64,000 nucleotides of DNA from Andreprevotia chitinilytica DSM 18519 (lineage in GTDB: Bacteria; Pseudomonadota; Gammaproteobacteria; Burkholderiales; Chitinibacteraceae), in contig NZ_JONM01000002.1 in the NCBI RefSeq assembly GCF_000711875.1, positions 190,769 to 254,768 on the forward strand, written 5' to 3'. A program made the position numbers and the translations under genes. Shown here piece by piece: positions 16,160 to 25,733 of this stretch. Numbering within the stretch: position 1 is the first letter of the stretch; each line of letters opens with the position of its first letter. Under the pieces are notes generated by a model. That model was not told the origin of the DNA, searched no databases, and worked only from the letters and a program-made list of their open reading frames with translations.

Positions 16160-16492
16160 TTATGAGCGCGGCGCAAACATGATGATCGCCATGCCCGCCA
16201 AAGCCACCGCGCCGCCGAGCAAATCCCAACCTGTCGGGCGGATGCCATCAACCAGCCACAACCAGAGCAAAGCCATGCCGATGTAGACGCCGCCATACGC
16301 AGCATAGGTGCGGCCAGCAGCGGTGGGGTGCAGGGTCAGCAGCCAGGCGAACAGGGTCAACGAGGCTGCGGCCGGCAGCAGCAGCCATATCGAGCCGCCG
16401 CGCTTGAGCCACAACCACGGCAGGTAGCAGCCGGCGATTTCGGCTAGCGCGGTGAGCGCGAATAGGAGGGTGGTCTTGAGGAGAGCGCTCAT
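16160..16492 (-). CDS. ynfA: YnfA-family membrane protein (UPF0060)
   Basis: This 110-residue protein has four hydrophobic helices. It starts with [20 protein letters not shown] and contains [12 protein letters not shown] and [14 protein letters not shown], all typical of YnfA. The fold is related to small multidrug resistance transporters. It lies nine bases downstream of the EmrE-like gene, so the two probably form one transcript. Transport activity is not well established for the family. Confidence 0.92.
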   Translation of the reverse strand: MSALLKTTLLFALTALAEIAGCYLPWLWLKRGGSIWLLLPAAASLTLFAWLLTLHPTAAGRTYAAYGGVYIGMALLWLWLVDGIRPTGWDLLGGAVALAGMAIIMFAPRS

Positions 16493-16501
16493 CCGCTGGG
16501 C

Positions 16502-16834
16502 TTAATGCATCGTTGATTTGGAAAACAGATTCATCACCAGCACGCCGGTGATGATCAAGGCAATACCGATCACGGCCGGGGCATCCAGGGTTTGTTTGTA
16601 GACCAGCCAGCCCAGCAATGAGATCAGCACGATGCCAACGCCTGACCACATCGCATAGGCAATACCGATTGGGATGGTGCGCAGGGTGAGCGCCAGAAAA
16701 TAGAAGGCGATGCCATAGCCCGCAACGACGATGGCTGATGGGACCAGCTTGCTGAAGCCGGCGGAGGCCTTGAGGGCCGTGGTCGCGATGACCTCGGCGA
16801 TGATGGCGATGGCGAGAAAGAGCCAGTTGTACAT
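16502..16834 (-). CDS. Small multidrug resistance (SMR) transporter
   Basis: The 110-residue, four-helix protein starts MYNWLFLAIAIIAEVIATTA. It has the essential membrane Glu at residue 14 and SRT-like GIAYAMWSGVGIVLI. This is the EmrE subtype of proton-coupled exporters of quaternary cations. GGAGG at five-base spacing selects the ATG at 16834. Being next to ynfA, it might form a hetero-oligomeric pair, though nothing in the sequence proves that. Confidence 0.9.
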   Translation of the reverse strand: MYNWLFLAIAIIAEVIATTALKASAGFSKLVPSAIVVAGYGIAFYFLALTLRTIPIGIAYAMWSGVGIVLISLLGWLVYKQTLDAPAVIGIALIITGVLVMNLFSKSTMH

Positions 16835-16935
16835 TGCAGCCTCCAAAAATCCGTGTGGATGGATCGGGCCAGATGGGAATCCGGGCCCGATCCGGCCGCT
16901 GCATTCTACGGATCGGGCTGCATGACAGCGCGGTA

Positions 16936-18165
16936 CTAGCTGCGGTAATCCGCGTTGATCTTCACATAGTCATAAGAAAAGTCGCAGGTCCAGACGGTGG
17001 CGTTTTCTGTGCCGCGATTCAGTTTCACCGTGATCTCGATCTCGGCTTCCTTCATCACGCGCTGGCCTTGCTCTTCGGTGTAGCTGGCGGCACGGCCGCC
17101 TTTCTCGGCCACCAGCACGTCGCCTAGCCAAACCTCCAGCGTGTCCACGTCCAGATCAGGTACGGCGGAATAACCGATTGCGCACAGGATGCGGCCGAGG
17201 TTGGGGTCGCTGGCGAAGAAGGCCGTCTTGATCAGCGGCGAGCGGCCGATGGCATAACCAACGGCTTTGCATTCGTCGCGATCCTTACCGCCTTCGACGT
17301 TGATGGTCATGAACTTGGTGGCGCCTTCGCCGTCGCGAATGATGGCCTTGGCGAGTGTTTGTGCGACGTCCAGGAGCGCATCGCGGAAGGCGGTGAAATC
17401 GGCGCTGGTTTCATCGGCGATTTCGGCGTTCCCAGCCTGGCCGGTGGCGATCAGGATGTAGCTGTCGTTGGTGCTGGTGTCACCGTCAACGGTGATGCTG
17501 TTGAACGAACGATCTGCCGTCCACTTCACCAGCTTTTGCAATGCAGCTGGCGCAATGGCGGCATCGGTGGCGACGTAACCGAGCATGGTCGCCATGTTCG
17601 GGTGGATCATGCCGGCGCCCTTGCTGATGCCGGTGATGGTGACGGTCTTGCCACCGATCTGGACTTGCTTCGAGGCCGCTTTCGGGGCGACGTCGGTGGT
17701 CATGATGGCCTTGGCGGCTTCAGCCCAGTTGGTCGGCTGCAGATCGACGATGGCGGCCGGCAGCGCGGCGATGATTTTCTCGTGCGGCAGCGGTTCCAGA
17801 ATCACACCGGTCGAGAACGGCAGCACTTGCGCCGGTTCGATCTTCATCAGATCAGCCAAGGCGAGACAGATCGCGTTACCGCGCTCATAGCCGGCAAGAC
17901 CCGTGCCGGCGTTGGCGTTGCCGGTATTCACCACCAGCGCGCGGATGTCGCTGCGTTCTTCCAGGTGCGTGCGGCAGATGCGTACCGGGGCAGCACAGAA
18001 CTTGTTGAGTGTGAACACCCCCGCTGCACGCGAGCCTTCTGCCAACTTGATCACCAACACGTCTCGTCGGCCCGCCGTCTTCACACCGGCAGAAGCAATG
18101 CCGAGTTCCACGCCAGCGACGGGGAAGAGCTTGGAGGGATCGAGTTCGGGCAGGTTGACGGGCAT
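16936..18165 (-). CDS. argJ: Arginine biosynthesis bifunctional protein ArgJ
   Basis: The 409-residue protein is ornithine acetyltransferase/N-acetylglutamate synthase of the cyclic arginine pathway. The autocleavage site is visible as [20 protein letters not shown], with Thr193 as the new N-terminal nucleophile of the beta chain. [12 protein letters not shown] and the C-terminal [18 protein letters not shown] fit the family. The start at 18165 has GAGGA six to seven bases upstream; the ORF otherwise extends 44 codons through a non-conserved stretch. Confidence 0.95.
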   Translation of the reverse strand: MPVNLPELDPSKLFPVAGVELGIASAGVKTAGRRDVLVIKLAEGSRAAGVFTLNKFCAAPVRICRTHLEERSDIRALVVNTGNANAGTGLAGYERGNAICLALADLMKIEPAQVLPFSTGVILEPLPHEKIIAALPAAIVDLQPTNWAEAAKAIMTTDVAPKAASKQVQIGGKTVTITGISKGAGMIHPNMATMLGYVATDAAIAPAALQKLVKWTADRSFNSITVDGDTSTNDSYILIATGQAGNAEIADETSADFTAFRDALLDVAQTLAKAIIRDGEGATKFMTINVEGGKDRDECKAVGYAIGRSPLIKTAFFASDPNLGRILCAIGYSAVPDLDVDTLEVWLGDVLVAEKGGRAASYTEEQGQRVMKEAEIEITVKLNRGTENATVWTCDFSYDYVKINADYRS

Positions 18166-18426
18166 GGTAGTCCTCGGCTGAGTTGGGTTGAAACGGCGGG
18201 GTTGGAACGAGGGCAGATTGTACCCGGCCGACCGGGCATTTGTGCGTTGCGGCAGTGCGTTAAGAATTCGTAAAAGTTTCCAGTCGTGACAATTCACATG
18301 GCGTTAATCAGTCACAGCGGGCGGGGGCAGCATTTTCTTAGGATGCATTCCACCGGGATCGCGCCCAGCGGTAATCGAACCGAATCGGCGCTCGACCCGA
18401 ATGCTTCTCAAAAGGAGAGCCTGCAT

Positions 18427-18996
18427 ATGAAATACTTCAAACACCTGCTCGCTGCTGTCGCTTTTGGCGCAGCAACCACCGCGGCCTTCGCTGGCGATAC
18501 CTACCTCTACGGCGACTTGGGCCAATCCACCTATCAGGATAACGATGCGGTCAATCGGCTGAACCCCGGCGCATCGGCTGACAAATCCGATTTCGGTTTC
18601 AATCTCGGTGCCGGTTATCGCTTCAACCAGAATTTCGCGGTTGAAGGTGGCTATTTGAATCTGGGCAAGATGAACGTCAATAGCGCCTCCGGCCACGGCG
18701 ATTTCAAGGCGCAAGGTTTGGCCTTCCAAGCGGTTGGCAGCGTGCCGCTCGGTGATCGTTTCAGCGTGTATGGCACGCTGGGCCTGAACCCGCTACAAGT
18801 GAAGACCAGCTTCCCGACCAGTTCCAGCAGCGGCTGGCGTGTCGCACCCAGCGCAGGCCTGGGCGTCGGGTTCAAGGTGAATGATCAGGTTGGTCTGCGT
18901 GCCGGTTATGCCCGCTACTTCAACGTAGTGGACGACAACGGCATGAAGTCGGATGCAGACTTGCTGTCGGCTGGTCTGACTTACTCGTTCAAGTAA
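18427..18996 (+). CDS. Outer-membrane beta-barrel protein (OmpA/OmpX-like)
   Basis: The 189-residue protein has a signal peptide ending TTAAFA|GD at about residue 22, then alternating amphipathic strands (FGFNLGAGYRF, FAVEGGYLNLG, VGLRAGYARYF) and ends LSAGLTYSFK with a terminal Lys after Phe. It resembles 8-stranded OmpA-like or OmpW/PagP-sized barrels. No periplasmic OmpA domain is present. AAGGAGAG lies upstream, and a strong terminator follows the gene, so it is monocistronic. Confidence 0.82.
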   Translation: MKYFKHLLAAVAFGAATTAAFAGDTYLYGDLGQSTYQDNDAVNRLNPGASADKSDFGFNLGAGYRFNQNFAVEGGYLNLGKMNVNSASGHGDFKAQGLAFQAVGSVPLGDRFSVYGTLGLNPLQVKTSFPTSSSSGWRVAPSAGLGVGFKVNDQVGLRAGYARYFNVVDDNGMKSDADLLSAGLTYSFK

Positions 18997-19018
18997 TTCC
19001 ACGCAGTGATCGCACCAA

Positions 19019-19053
19019 AGCAAAACGGGCCTTTTGGCCCGTTTTGCTTTTTC
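19019..19053 (+). terminator. Rho-independent terminator after the barrel gene
   Basis: AGCAAAACGGGCC pairs with GGCCCGTTTTGCT around TTTT and is followed by TTTT. It sits between the convergent barrel and mutY genes and could serve both directions. Confidence 0.9.
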
Positions 19054-19081
19054 TGGTCGAGCCAAATTGGTCGATCTAAAT

Positions 19082-20122
19082 CTAGCGATTCAGCAACTTG
19101 CGCAACGGCGTAGGAATCCCCGCTGCCAGCGCTTCCGGATACGAGAACCAACGCAGCTCGTCGTCGCGCAATGCATTGCACGGCCCGGTGATGACGGCCG
19201 GTTGCGGCGTGATGGTCAGCCGGAAATGGGTGAACACATGAGTGAAGTCTGCCAGTGCCGGTTCGAGCTCAACACGCAAGCCAAAGCGTTCCCGGCAGGC
19301 GTTTTCGGCATCGAGCGTGCTGCCTGTTTCCGGCAAGCTCCACAGCCCTCCCCAGATGCCGGTAGGTGGACGGCGTTCCAGTAAGACCCTCCCGGCGTCG
19401 TCATGGATCAACAGCATCACCGTACTGCGTTCCGGTACGGCTTTCTTGGGTTTGGCTGTCGGTAGTTCGAGCTGACGGCCGGTGGCTTTGGCGATGCAAT
19501 CGTCGCTCAACGGACAGGCGAGGCAAGCGGGTTTCTTGGGCGTGCACACCGTTGCGCCGAGATCCATTTGCGCCTGCGTATAGGCCGGCATGTCAGTCAC
19601 GTTGGTTGGCAACAGCGATTCAGCCAGCAACCAGAGTTTGTTCTCGATGGCTTTCTCGCCGGGGAAGCCGGCGATGCCGGCCCAGCGCGTCAACACCCGT
19701 TTGACGTTGCCGTCGAGGATGGCGCTTTGCGTGTTGAACGAGAACGCGGCAATCGCAGCGGCGGTAGAGCGGCCGATGCCGGGCAGCTCGGCGATCTCGG
19801 CCGGCAAGTGCGGGAATTGGCCGCCAAAGCGTGCCATGACCATTTGCGCGGCGGCGTGCAGGTTGCGGGCGCGGCTGTAGTAGCCAAGACCGCTCCAATG
19901 GGCGAGCACGTCGTCTTGCGTAGCGGCGGCCAGATCAGCGATGGTGGGGAAGCGGTCGAGAAAACGCTGGTAGTACGGAATGACCGTGGCGACCTGCGTT
20001 TGCTGCAGCATGATTTCGCTGAGCCAAACGCGATACGGATCGGAGACCTGCCACGGCAAATCATGACGGCCGTGACTGGATTGCCAGCCAATCAGGCGGG
20101 CGGAAAACGTTGCGGCGCTCAT
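19082..20122 (-). CDS. mutY: A/G-specific adenine glycosylase
   Basis: The 346-residue protein removes adenine mispaired with 8-oxoguanine. Seen are E36 in LSEIMLQQTQVATV, the helix-hairpin-helix LPGIGRSTAAAI, catalytic D137 in ILDGNVKRV, and four [4Fe-4S] cysteines C193, C200, C203 and C209. A C-terminal MutT-like domain (about 230-346) recognises 8-oxoG. It overlaps the stop of asmA by four bases (ATGA), so it is translated after asmA in the same operon. Confidence 0.96.
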   Translation of the reverse strand: MSAATFSARLIGWQSSHGRHDLPWQVSDPYRVWLSEIMLQQTQVATVIPYYQRFLDRFPTIADLAAATQDDVLAHWSGLGYYSRARNLHAAAQMVMARFGGQFPHLPAEIAELPGIGRSTAAAIAAFSFNTQSAILDGNVKRVLTRWAGIAGFPGEKAIENKLWLLAESLLPTNVTDMPAYTQAQMDLGATVCTPKKPACLACPLSDDCIAKATGRQLELPTAKPKKAVPERSTVMLLIHDDAGRVLLERRPPTGIWGGLWSLPETGSTLDAENACRERFGLRVELEPALADFTHVFTHFRLTITPQPAVITGPCNALRDDELRWFSYPEALAAGIPTPLRKLLNR

Positions 20123-22359
20123 TTCTTCTTGGCGGCCTTCTTTGGCGTGGCTTTTTTATCGGCTGGCTTCGCCTTGGCCGGGGTTTTTTTCGGCGCTTGC
20201 TCTGCTTTCTGCCGCGCCAGGATCTGATCCTTGAGGTTGGCGTAGTCGATCTTGTATTGCGGCGCATCCAGCGTGCCGGCCAGCGTGATCGGCAGTGTCA
20301 GCCCGACCAGACCTTTCAGCTCCGGCACCTTGGGGTTGGCGCTGGCGGACAGTTTGTAATCGACGGCGTTGTCCGACAGGTTGAGTGTGCCGCCGCCCTT
20401 GAGCTGCAGTACGCCGGCCGAGACATTCAGATCGCTGTTGCTGGCGAGGCCGTGCTTGAGTTGCATGGTGGCGTTCAGTTCAGAAAAGCGCGTGCGGGCG
20501 TCGAGATTGAGCAGTTGCGTTTGCGAACCTTGCAGCGCCTTCAATTGCTGGCTGGCGGTGCGCAGCAGCGCTTCGATGTCGATACCGCGAATCGCGCCCT
20601 TGTTGAGCAACACCCGCACATTGCCACCTGCCGTGCGTTTGAGGTCGGAAGGGCGGTCGCCCACGGCCGAAATATCGAGATCGAGATGACCACGGCCTTC
20701 GAAGCGGCTGGTGTCGAGCACGTCGGCCAGTAGCGTGTTGACGTTCATATTGGTCAGCTTTTGCGTCACGCGCCAAGCAGGGGTCTTGTTGCTGGCATCG
20801 ACTTCGAGCCGGCCGGCCAGCTGGCCTTCATATAGCGTGGCGGAGAGCGGGTCGAGCGTGAGCTTGCGGTCGTGCGCATCGAGCTTCATCGACAGATCGT
20901 CGACGTGCAGTTTTTGCATCACCAGCTCGCCAATCTGCACTTCGCCCTGCGCGTTGAGCGTGTTGAGGAAGCCCAGATCAAGCGCGGTATCGTCCTTGAC
21001 CGACTTCGCGCCCTCGGCAACCGCTGGCAGATAGGGGCTGAGGTCGAGCTTGGCGAGGTCGAACTGGACGCGATAGCGCGGCTTCACGAAGTCGTCGAGA
21101 TTGAAGCTTGCTGCCAAATGCGAGTGGTCGAGCTCACCGGCGCTGGTGACTTGCAGCGATTCGTTGCGCAAGTCGAGCAGCGCATCGCCAGTGAGCGAGA
21201 GCGGGATTGCGCCGCGTGGAAGGGCCTTGTGGGCATACAGCCCGTCGAGCTTATACGCCGGCATCCGTGCCAACGTGCCGCTGTGCATGTCCAGCGGGCT
21301 CTTGAAGTTGAGTTGCAGCAACTGGTGGGGCGTCTGCAGCCGGACGTTGAGCGCTGCGTCATCCGCATGCATGGTGCCTTGCGGCGTGGCCGAGAGTGCA
21401 GGCAGAGCCACGTTGGCGTTGAACTGGGCGGTATGGCTCTTCATATCGACCTTGACGCCCATGCGATACAAGCCAAGCAGATTTTGCGTGTAGCGAATTT
21501 CCGGGATGTTGATCTCGCCCTGCCATTGCTGATCGGCGCGCTGGCCACTGCCGGAGAGCTTGAGATCACCACCAGTCAGTCGCAGTGGCTGCCAGCCATA
21601 GACGAGGTTGCCGACGGCGGAGACCTCGACATTCTTCAGGTCGACACCCGGGCGGCTGGCGCCGTCTTGCGTCAGGGCGAGATTCAGCCCCGCCACCAGA
21701 ATGCGTCGCTCGTCCTGGTGATAACGCATCGCGGCAGTGGCCTTGACCCGCCCTTGCCAGATCGGTGCCTGGGCAGTGCCAAGTAGCAGGCGGCCATCGA
21801 TATCGAGCCGGCCTTTGCTGGGGTCGGCGAGGTTGTCCATGGTGAAGTCGAGCGGGCCGAGTTCGGCGCTTTCGCCCAGGAACTGATCGCGATAATCGAA
21901 GCGCGCGCCGGTGAAGTTGAGGCGGTTCAGGGCGAACTGCAGCTTGTTGTTGGGATCGTGCGGGCGCAATAGATCGTCGAAGTTGTAGCTGCCGTCGGCG
22001 TGGCGTTCGATCTTCAGCTGCGGGTTTTCAAAATCGATGGCTTCGATTTCCAGCTTGCCATGCAACAGCGGCCACGGGGCGAGGGTGATCTTGACCTGGT
22101 CGGTGCGGGCGAAGACGGTGCGGTTGCCGGGTTCCGTCAGCCGGGTGTTCGACAGCAGCAATGCCGGGCGTGGCAACAGGACGACGCGGGTACGACCATC
22201 GATCAGCAGGGCGCGCTGCGTATCACGCTCGATCTGCGTCGTGAGGAGCGTGCGCATCCAGTCGGCCTCGAAAAAATACGGGCCGATACCTGCAAGTGCC
22301 ACCAGCATGGTGACGAGCAGTAGACAAAGCCGGAAGGGGCGGGAGTGGCGCAGGTCCAT
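20119..22359 (-). CDS. AsmA-family envelope protein
   Basis: This 746-residue protein has one N-terminal membrane helix (FRLCLLLVTMLVALAGIG), then a long periplasmic region rich in beta-strands. The AsmA N-terminal domain is at about 20-200, and the C-terminal AsmA_2-like part includes GRGHLDLDISAVGDRPSDL and VNTLLADVL. AsmA-like proteins are thought to move lipids between membranes or affect outer-membrane assembly. The tail is strikingly Lys/Ala/Pro-rich and ends KKAAKKK. An upstream ATG at 22410 is in frame, but the one at 22359 is next to the membrane segment. Confidence 0.88.
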   Translation of the reverse strand: MDLRHSRPFRLCLLLVTMLVALAGIGPYFFEADWMRTLLTTQIERDTQRALLIDGRTRVVLLPRPALLLSNTRLTEPGNRTVFARTDQVKITLAPWPLLHGKLEIEAIDFENPQLKIERHADGSYNFDDLLRPHDPNNKLQFALNRLNFTGARFDYRDQFLGESAELGPLDFTMDNLADPSKGRLDIDGRLLLGTAQAPIWQGRVKATAAMRYHQDERRILVAGLNLALTQDGASRPGVDLKNVEVSAVGNLVYGWQPLRLTGGDLKLSGSGQRADQQWQGEINIPEIRYTQNLLGLYRMGVKVDMKSHTAQFNANVALPALSATPQGTMHADDAALNVRLQTPHQLLQLNFKSPLDMHSGTLARMPAYKLDGLYAHKALPRGAIPLSLTGDALLDLRNESLQVTSAGELDHSHLAASFNLDDFVKPRYRVQFDLAKLDLSPYLPAVAEGAKSVKDDTALDLGFLNTLNAQGEVQIGELVMQKLHVDDLSMKLDAHDRKLTLDPLSATLYEGQLAGRLEVDASNKTPAWRVTQKLTNMNVNTLLADVLDTSRFEGRGHLDLDISAVGDRPSDLKRTAGGNVRVLLNKGAIRGIDIEALLRTASQQLKALQGSQTQLLNLDARTRFSELNATMQLKHGLASNSDLNVSAGVLQLKGGGTLNLSDNAVDYKLSASANPKVPELKGLVGLTLPITLAGTLDAPQYKIDYANLKDQILARQKAEQAPKKTPAKAKPADKKATPKKAAKKK

Positions 22360-22499
22360 ATGATTGATTGGTTTGACCAGCTGAGGATGCGGGCGATTAT
22401 CAACTAACACCCGGTCGAAATCATAGTGCTAATATTTGCCGCAATAGCCGCTTCTTTCGTCCTCAATCGTCTCCATTTGCGCGAGTTCCCGCCAAAATC

Positions 22500-22916
22500 A
22501 TGCTCCACACTACTGAAATCAAGGTCCGCGGCTATCACCTCGACCTCTATGGCCACGTCAACAACGCCCGCTATCTGGAGTTTCTGGAAGAGGCGCGCTG
22601 GAATCTGCTGGAAGAGCGTGGCGATATCAGCTGGTTCATGCAGCAGCAGCTGGCGCTGGTCGTTTCGCGCATCGATATCCGTTATAAACGACCGGCGACG
22701 ATGGGGGACGTCATTGTCATCGAAACCCGGCTCGATCGCATCGAGGAGCGCACCGGCGTGATCGTGCAGCGCATCGTGCGAGCGGACAACGGCAAAGTCG
22801 TGGCCGAGGCCGACGTCACCATCGCGGTGGTGCATCCCGACACACAAGGTGCACTCATGATCGAAGGCGAGCTGGCTACGCGGCTTGGGGCGTTGATTGT
22901 GGAGACCGCAGAATGA
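22500..22916 (+). CDS. YbgC-like acyl-CoA thioesterase
   Basis: The 138-residue hotdog protein has the 4HBT signature GYHLDLYGHVNNARYLEFL, with D15 as the expected catalytic residue, and VVSRIDIRYKRPATMGD. It likely hydrolyses an acyl-CoA in the cytoplasm. It is divergent from asmA and its stop overlaps the start of the next gene (ATGATG), so the two are coupled. The start follows an A-rich stretch with no clear Shine-Dalgarno. Confidence 0.85.
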   Translation: MLHTTEIKVRGYHLDLYGHVNNARYLEFLEEARWNLLEERGDISWFMQQQLALVVSRIDIRYKRPATMGDVIVIETRLDRIEERTGVIVQRIVRADNGKVVAEADVTIAVVHPDTQGALMIEGELATRLGALIVETAE

Positions 22917-23392
22917 TGATTCGCCGCTGGCTGGTTCTGGCAACCTTGTTGCTCGCCGCGTGCATGAACGTGCCGGATCATTTCGAGAAGCCACGCGTCA
23001 GCCTGGCCGGCATCGAGCTCAAGGAAGTCGGCCTGCTGGAGCAGCGCTTCGTACTCACCTTGCGGCTGCAAAACCCCAACAACATTTCGATTCCCATCGA
23101 TGGCCTGGATGCCGAGCTATCCATTGCCGACAAACCGCTGGCGCAAGGCGTGTTGCGGCAACATGTAACTTTGCCGGCGCTGGGCGAAGCCACCGTGCCG
23201 ATCGAAGTCACCGCCAACTTGCCGGCGCTGATCAAGGCATGGCGAGCCTTGCAGCAGCGGGGCAGCTACCGGCTGACTGGCAAGCTTTTCGTGCCGTTGC
23301 GCCCGGATGGCGTGCCGTTCGACCACACCGGCGAGTTGCCGATGCTGAACGATGTACTGAACAAGCTCGTCCCTGGTTCCACCAGCTTCTAA
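22913..23392 (+). CDS. LEA14/WHy-domain lipoprotein
   Basis: The 159-residue protein begins MMIRRWLVLATLLLAACMN with lipobox LAAC, placing it as a lipidated envelope protein. The body has VSLAGIELKEVGLLEQRFVL, LRLQNPNNISIPIDGL and ATVPIEVTANL, the pattern of LEA type 2/WHy domains. The function of bacterial members is not established; stress protection is suggested. It overlaps the preceding thioesterase gene by four bases. Confidence 0.82.
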   Translation: MMIRRWLVLATLLLAACMNVPDHFEKPRVSLAGIELKEVGLLEQRFVLTLRLQNPNNISIPIDGLDAELSIADKPLAQGVLRQHVTLPALGEATVPIEVTANLPALIKAWRALQQRGSYRLTGKLFVPLRPDGVPFDHTGELPMLNDVLNKLVPGSTSF

Positions 23393-23532
23393 GTGCAGCG
23401 GACAAAGCCGCCCTGGCATTGTTGTGCAGTCATGCCGTACAAATAAGTGTTGGTTGGGGCTGAGCGGCTGACCAGACGGTGAAGCGCCCGGCTAGCGGCC
23501 TTGAATTCATTGATACGGATAGTCCAAACACC

Positions 23533-24087
23533 ATGTCCGACACCCCTGAAAAATCCGCGACTGATGATGCCGAGGCCGCCGCGCCGTCTGGCGGTAAACG
23601 TTGGTTGCTGCCGGCACTGATCGGCGGTGGCGTCGTTCTGCTGTTGTTGGCGCTGTTTGTCGGCGTCGGGCTTGGCATGGCCAAGCGGCAGTTCGAGCGC
23701 AAAAGCTATGTCGATCAGATCGCCAAACTGAAAATCGCGCTGCAGGACACCGACGGACTACGCAAAGAGGCCGAAGGCCGGATCGAAAAGATGCGCGAGG
23801 ATCTGAAGGAAAAGCGTGACGAGATCCACAATCTGGAGCTCAAGCTGGATGAAGCCAAACAAGCCGTCGATCATCACGCCCAGCAAGAGTCGCCGTCGCA
23901 AGCCAGCGCCGTAGCCGCTGCCGTGACCCCCCCGCCGGCGAACAGCGCTATCGCGGCGCAGTTGTCCCGCAAGGGGGATTGCGTGCTGACGACTGGCCAG
24001 AAGGGGACGGACTGGAAGAATTGTCTGGCGACCCAGGCATCGGGGCCAACGGATAAGCCGGGCGCGGCTAAAAAAGCTGAGCATTAG
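23533..24087 (+). CDS. Single-pass membrane protein with coiled coil
   Basis: The 184-residue protein has an acidic cytoplasmic N-terminus, a membrane helix (about 26-48, LLPALIGGGVVLLLLALFVG), a coiled coil (about 60-112, rich in K/E/L heptads such as EAEGRIEKMREDLKEKRDE), and an Ala/Pro tail with a Cys pair (GDCVLTTG, KNCLAT). I do not recognise a family. An alternative GTG at 23479 exists, but the ATG at 23533 gives a cleaner N-terminus. A REP-like palindrome follows directly. Confidence 0.65.
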   Translation: MSDTPEKSATDDAEAAAPSGGKRWLLPALIGGGVVLLLLALFVGVGLGMAKRQFERKSYVDQIAKLKIALQDTDGLRKEAEGRIEKMREDLKEKRDEIHNLELKLDEAKQAVDHHAQQESPSQASAVAAAVTPPPANSAIAAQLSRKGDCVLTTGQKGTDWKNCLATQASGPTDKPGAAKKAEH

Positions 24088-24108
24088 ACGCTGTGTTGCG
24101 GTTGCTTT

Positions 24109-24183
24109 TGTAGGAGCGAGCTTGCTCGCGATGGCAATGGGGAGTCGTTCCTCGTCGTCATCGCGAGCAAGCTCGCTCCTACA
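24109..24183. repeat. REP-like palindrome, copy 2
   Basis: It has the same arms as at 12911-12981 (TGTAGGAGCGAGCTTGCTCG and its inverse) with a different centre. It lies between convergent genes and could form a long hairpin in either transcript. Confidence 0.9.
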
Positions 24184-24223
24184 ATGTTTGGCCACCTTGA
24201 TTCATCAAGAACCCAACGCCTAA

Positions 24224-24259
24224 AAACAAACACCCCAGCCTAGGCTGGGGTGTTGTTTT
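24224..24259 (-). terminator. Bidirectional intrinsic terminator
   Basis: ACACCCCAGCC pairs with GGCTGGGGTGT. Both flanks are T-rich in the outgoing direction (TTGTTTTG on plus, TTTGTTTTTA on minus). It ends the tyrB transcript and probably also the transcript of the coiled-coil protein. Confidence 0.88.
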
Positions 24260-24281
24260 GCAGTGTTACCAACGGAGCGTG

Positions 24282-25484
24282 TTACAGCACCTTGGCAATC
24301 GACTCAGCCACATAGTCGATGTTCTTGCTGTTGAGGGCAGCCAGGCAGATACGGCCAGTCGAAACGGCGTAGATACCGAAGTCGTTCTTCAGCGTTTCCA
24401 CCTGCGCGGCGGTCAGGCCGGTGTAGGAGAACATGCCGCGCTGGGCGCTGACGAAGCTGAAGTCCTGCGTGACGCCCTTGGCCTTCAATGCCTCGACCAG
24501 ACCGACGCGCATGGCGCGGATGCGGTCACGCATGCCGGCGAGTTCGTCTTCCCACTGCTGGCGCAGTTCCGGGCTGGACAGCACCGCAGCAACCACCGCG
24601 CCACCGTGGATCGGCGGGTTGGAGTAGTTGGTGCGGATCACGCGCTTCAGTTGCGACAGTACGCGGCCGGCTTCTTCCTTCGAAGACGACACGATCGACA
24701 GCGCGCCAACCCGTTCGCCATACAGCGAGAAGCTCTTCGAGAACGAGCTGGACACGAAGAATTGCAGGCCGGAGGCGGAGAACAGGCGCACCGCGATCGC
24801 GTCTGGCTCGATGCCATCGGCAAAGCCTTGATAAGCCATGTCGAGGAACGGGACGAGGCCACGTTCACGGCAGGCTTCGACCACTTCGGCCCATTGCGCT
24901 TCGTTCAGATCAGCGCCAGTCGGGTTGTGACAGCAAGCATGCAGCACGATCACCGAGCCCGGTGCATAAGACAGCAGTGCGGCCTTCATGGCGGCGAAGT
25001 TCACGCCACGGGTGGTTGCGTCGTAATACGGATAGTTTTCGACCGTGAAGCCAGCCGACTCGAACAGCGCACGATGGTTTTCCCAGCTCGGATCGCTGAT
25101 ATAGACCTTGGCATCGGCGTTCAGGCGCTTGAGAAAGTCCGCGCCGATTTTCAGCGCGCCGGTGCCGCCCAGCGCTTCGGCGGTGATCACGCGGCCGGAG
25201 GTGGTCAGTTCGGAGCCGGCGCCGAACAGCAGGTTCTGCACCGCGTTGTTGTAGGCAGCAAGGCCTTCGATCGGCTGATAGCCCCGTGCCGGTTGGGTTT
25301 CCAGGCGAGCCTTTTCAGCAGCCTTCACGGCGGCGAGCAGCGGAATCTTGCCGTTGTCGTCGCTGTAGACACCCACACCCAGATTTACTTTGGTGGTGCG
25401 GGTATCGGCGTTGAAGGCTTCGTTCAGACCCAGGATCGGGTCGCGCGGCGCCATTTCGACGGCGGCAAATATCGATGTGCTCAT
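24282..25484 (-). CDS. tyrB: Aromatic/aspartate aminotransferase
   Basis: The 400-residue class I PLP aminotransferase has GGTGALKIGADFL, CCHNPTGADL and the Schiff-base lysine K250 in SSSFSKSFSLYGERVG. It interconverts oxaloacetate or aromatic 2-oxoacids and amino acids. TyrB versus AspC cannot be settled by reading, and both activities are usual. GGAGAG at four-base spacing marks the ATG at 25484. It is a single gene between a terminator and a divergent signalling gene. Confidence 0.9.
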   Translation of the reverse strand: MSTSIFAAVEMAPRDPILGLNEAFNADTRTTKVNLGVGVYSDDNGKIPLLAAVKAAEKARLETQPARGYQPIEGLAAYNNAVQNLLFGAGSELTTSGRVITAEALGGTGALKIGADFLKRLNADAKVYISDPSWENHRALFESAGFTVENYPYYDATTRGVNFAAMKAALLSYAPGSVIVLHACCHNPTGADLNEAQWAEVVEACRERGLVPFLDMAYQGFADGIEPDAIAVRLFSASGLQFFVSSSFSKSFSLYGERVGALSIVSSSKEEAGRVLSQLKRVIRTNYSNPPIHGGAVVAAVLSSPELRQQWEDELAGMRDRIRAMRVGLVEALKAKGVTQDFSFVSAQRGMFSYTGLTAAQVETLKNDFGIYAVSTGRICLAALNSKNIDYVAESIAKVL

Positions 25485-25733
25485 GCTGCTCTCCGTAGGA
25501 GGGGACAAGTGGGTAACAAGGACGGCGGACGGGGAAACACGTCGGCCAAAACAGAAAAATATGAGGTTGGGATTTTAGCATGGGAGCAAGCCAGCCGGCG
25601 CTGCCAAGCCCTTGCCGATTCCACCAATCCGTACCTGATGTTGTCGCAGGCAACAAATGCTAACCAGCGGGTTTGTCATGTCTTGTCGTGTGTGTAATCG
25701 ACGGGTAGGCTTTCCAGAAAGAAGGGGACATTG

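Noticed and set aside
17359-18273. Plus-strand frame of 304 codons opposite argJ
   Set aside because: argJ is certain on the other strand; the frame is Gly/Arg/Asp-rich shadow.
20872-21786. Plus-strand frame of 304 codons opposite the AsmA-family gene
   Set aside because: Shadow frame with no start signal or family motif; the minus strand is clearly coding.
24258-25697. Plus-strand frame of 479 codons opposite tyrB
   Set aside because: It is antisense to the well-supported aminotransferase gene, has His/Arg/Gly-heavy shadow composition and no family signature.
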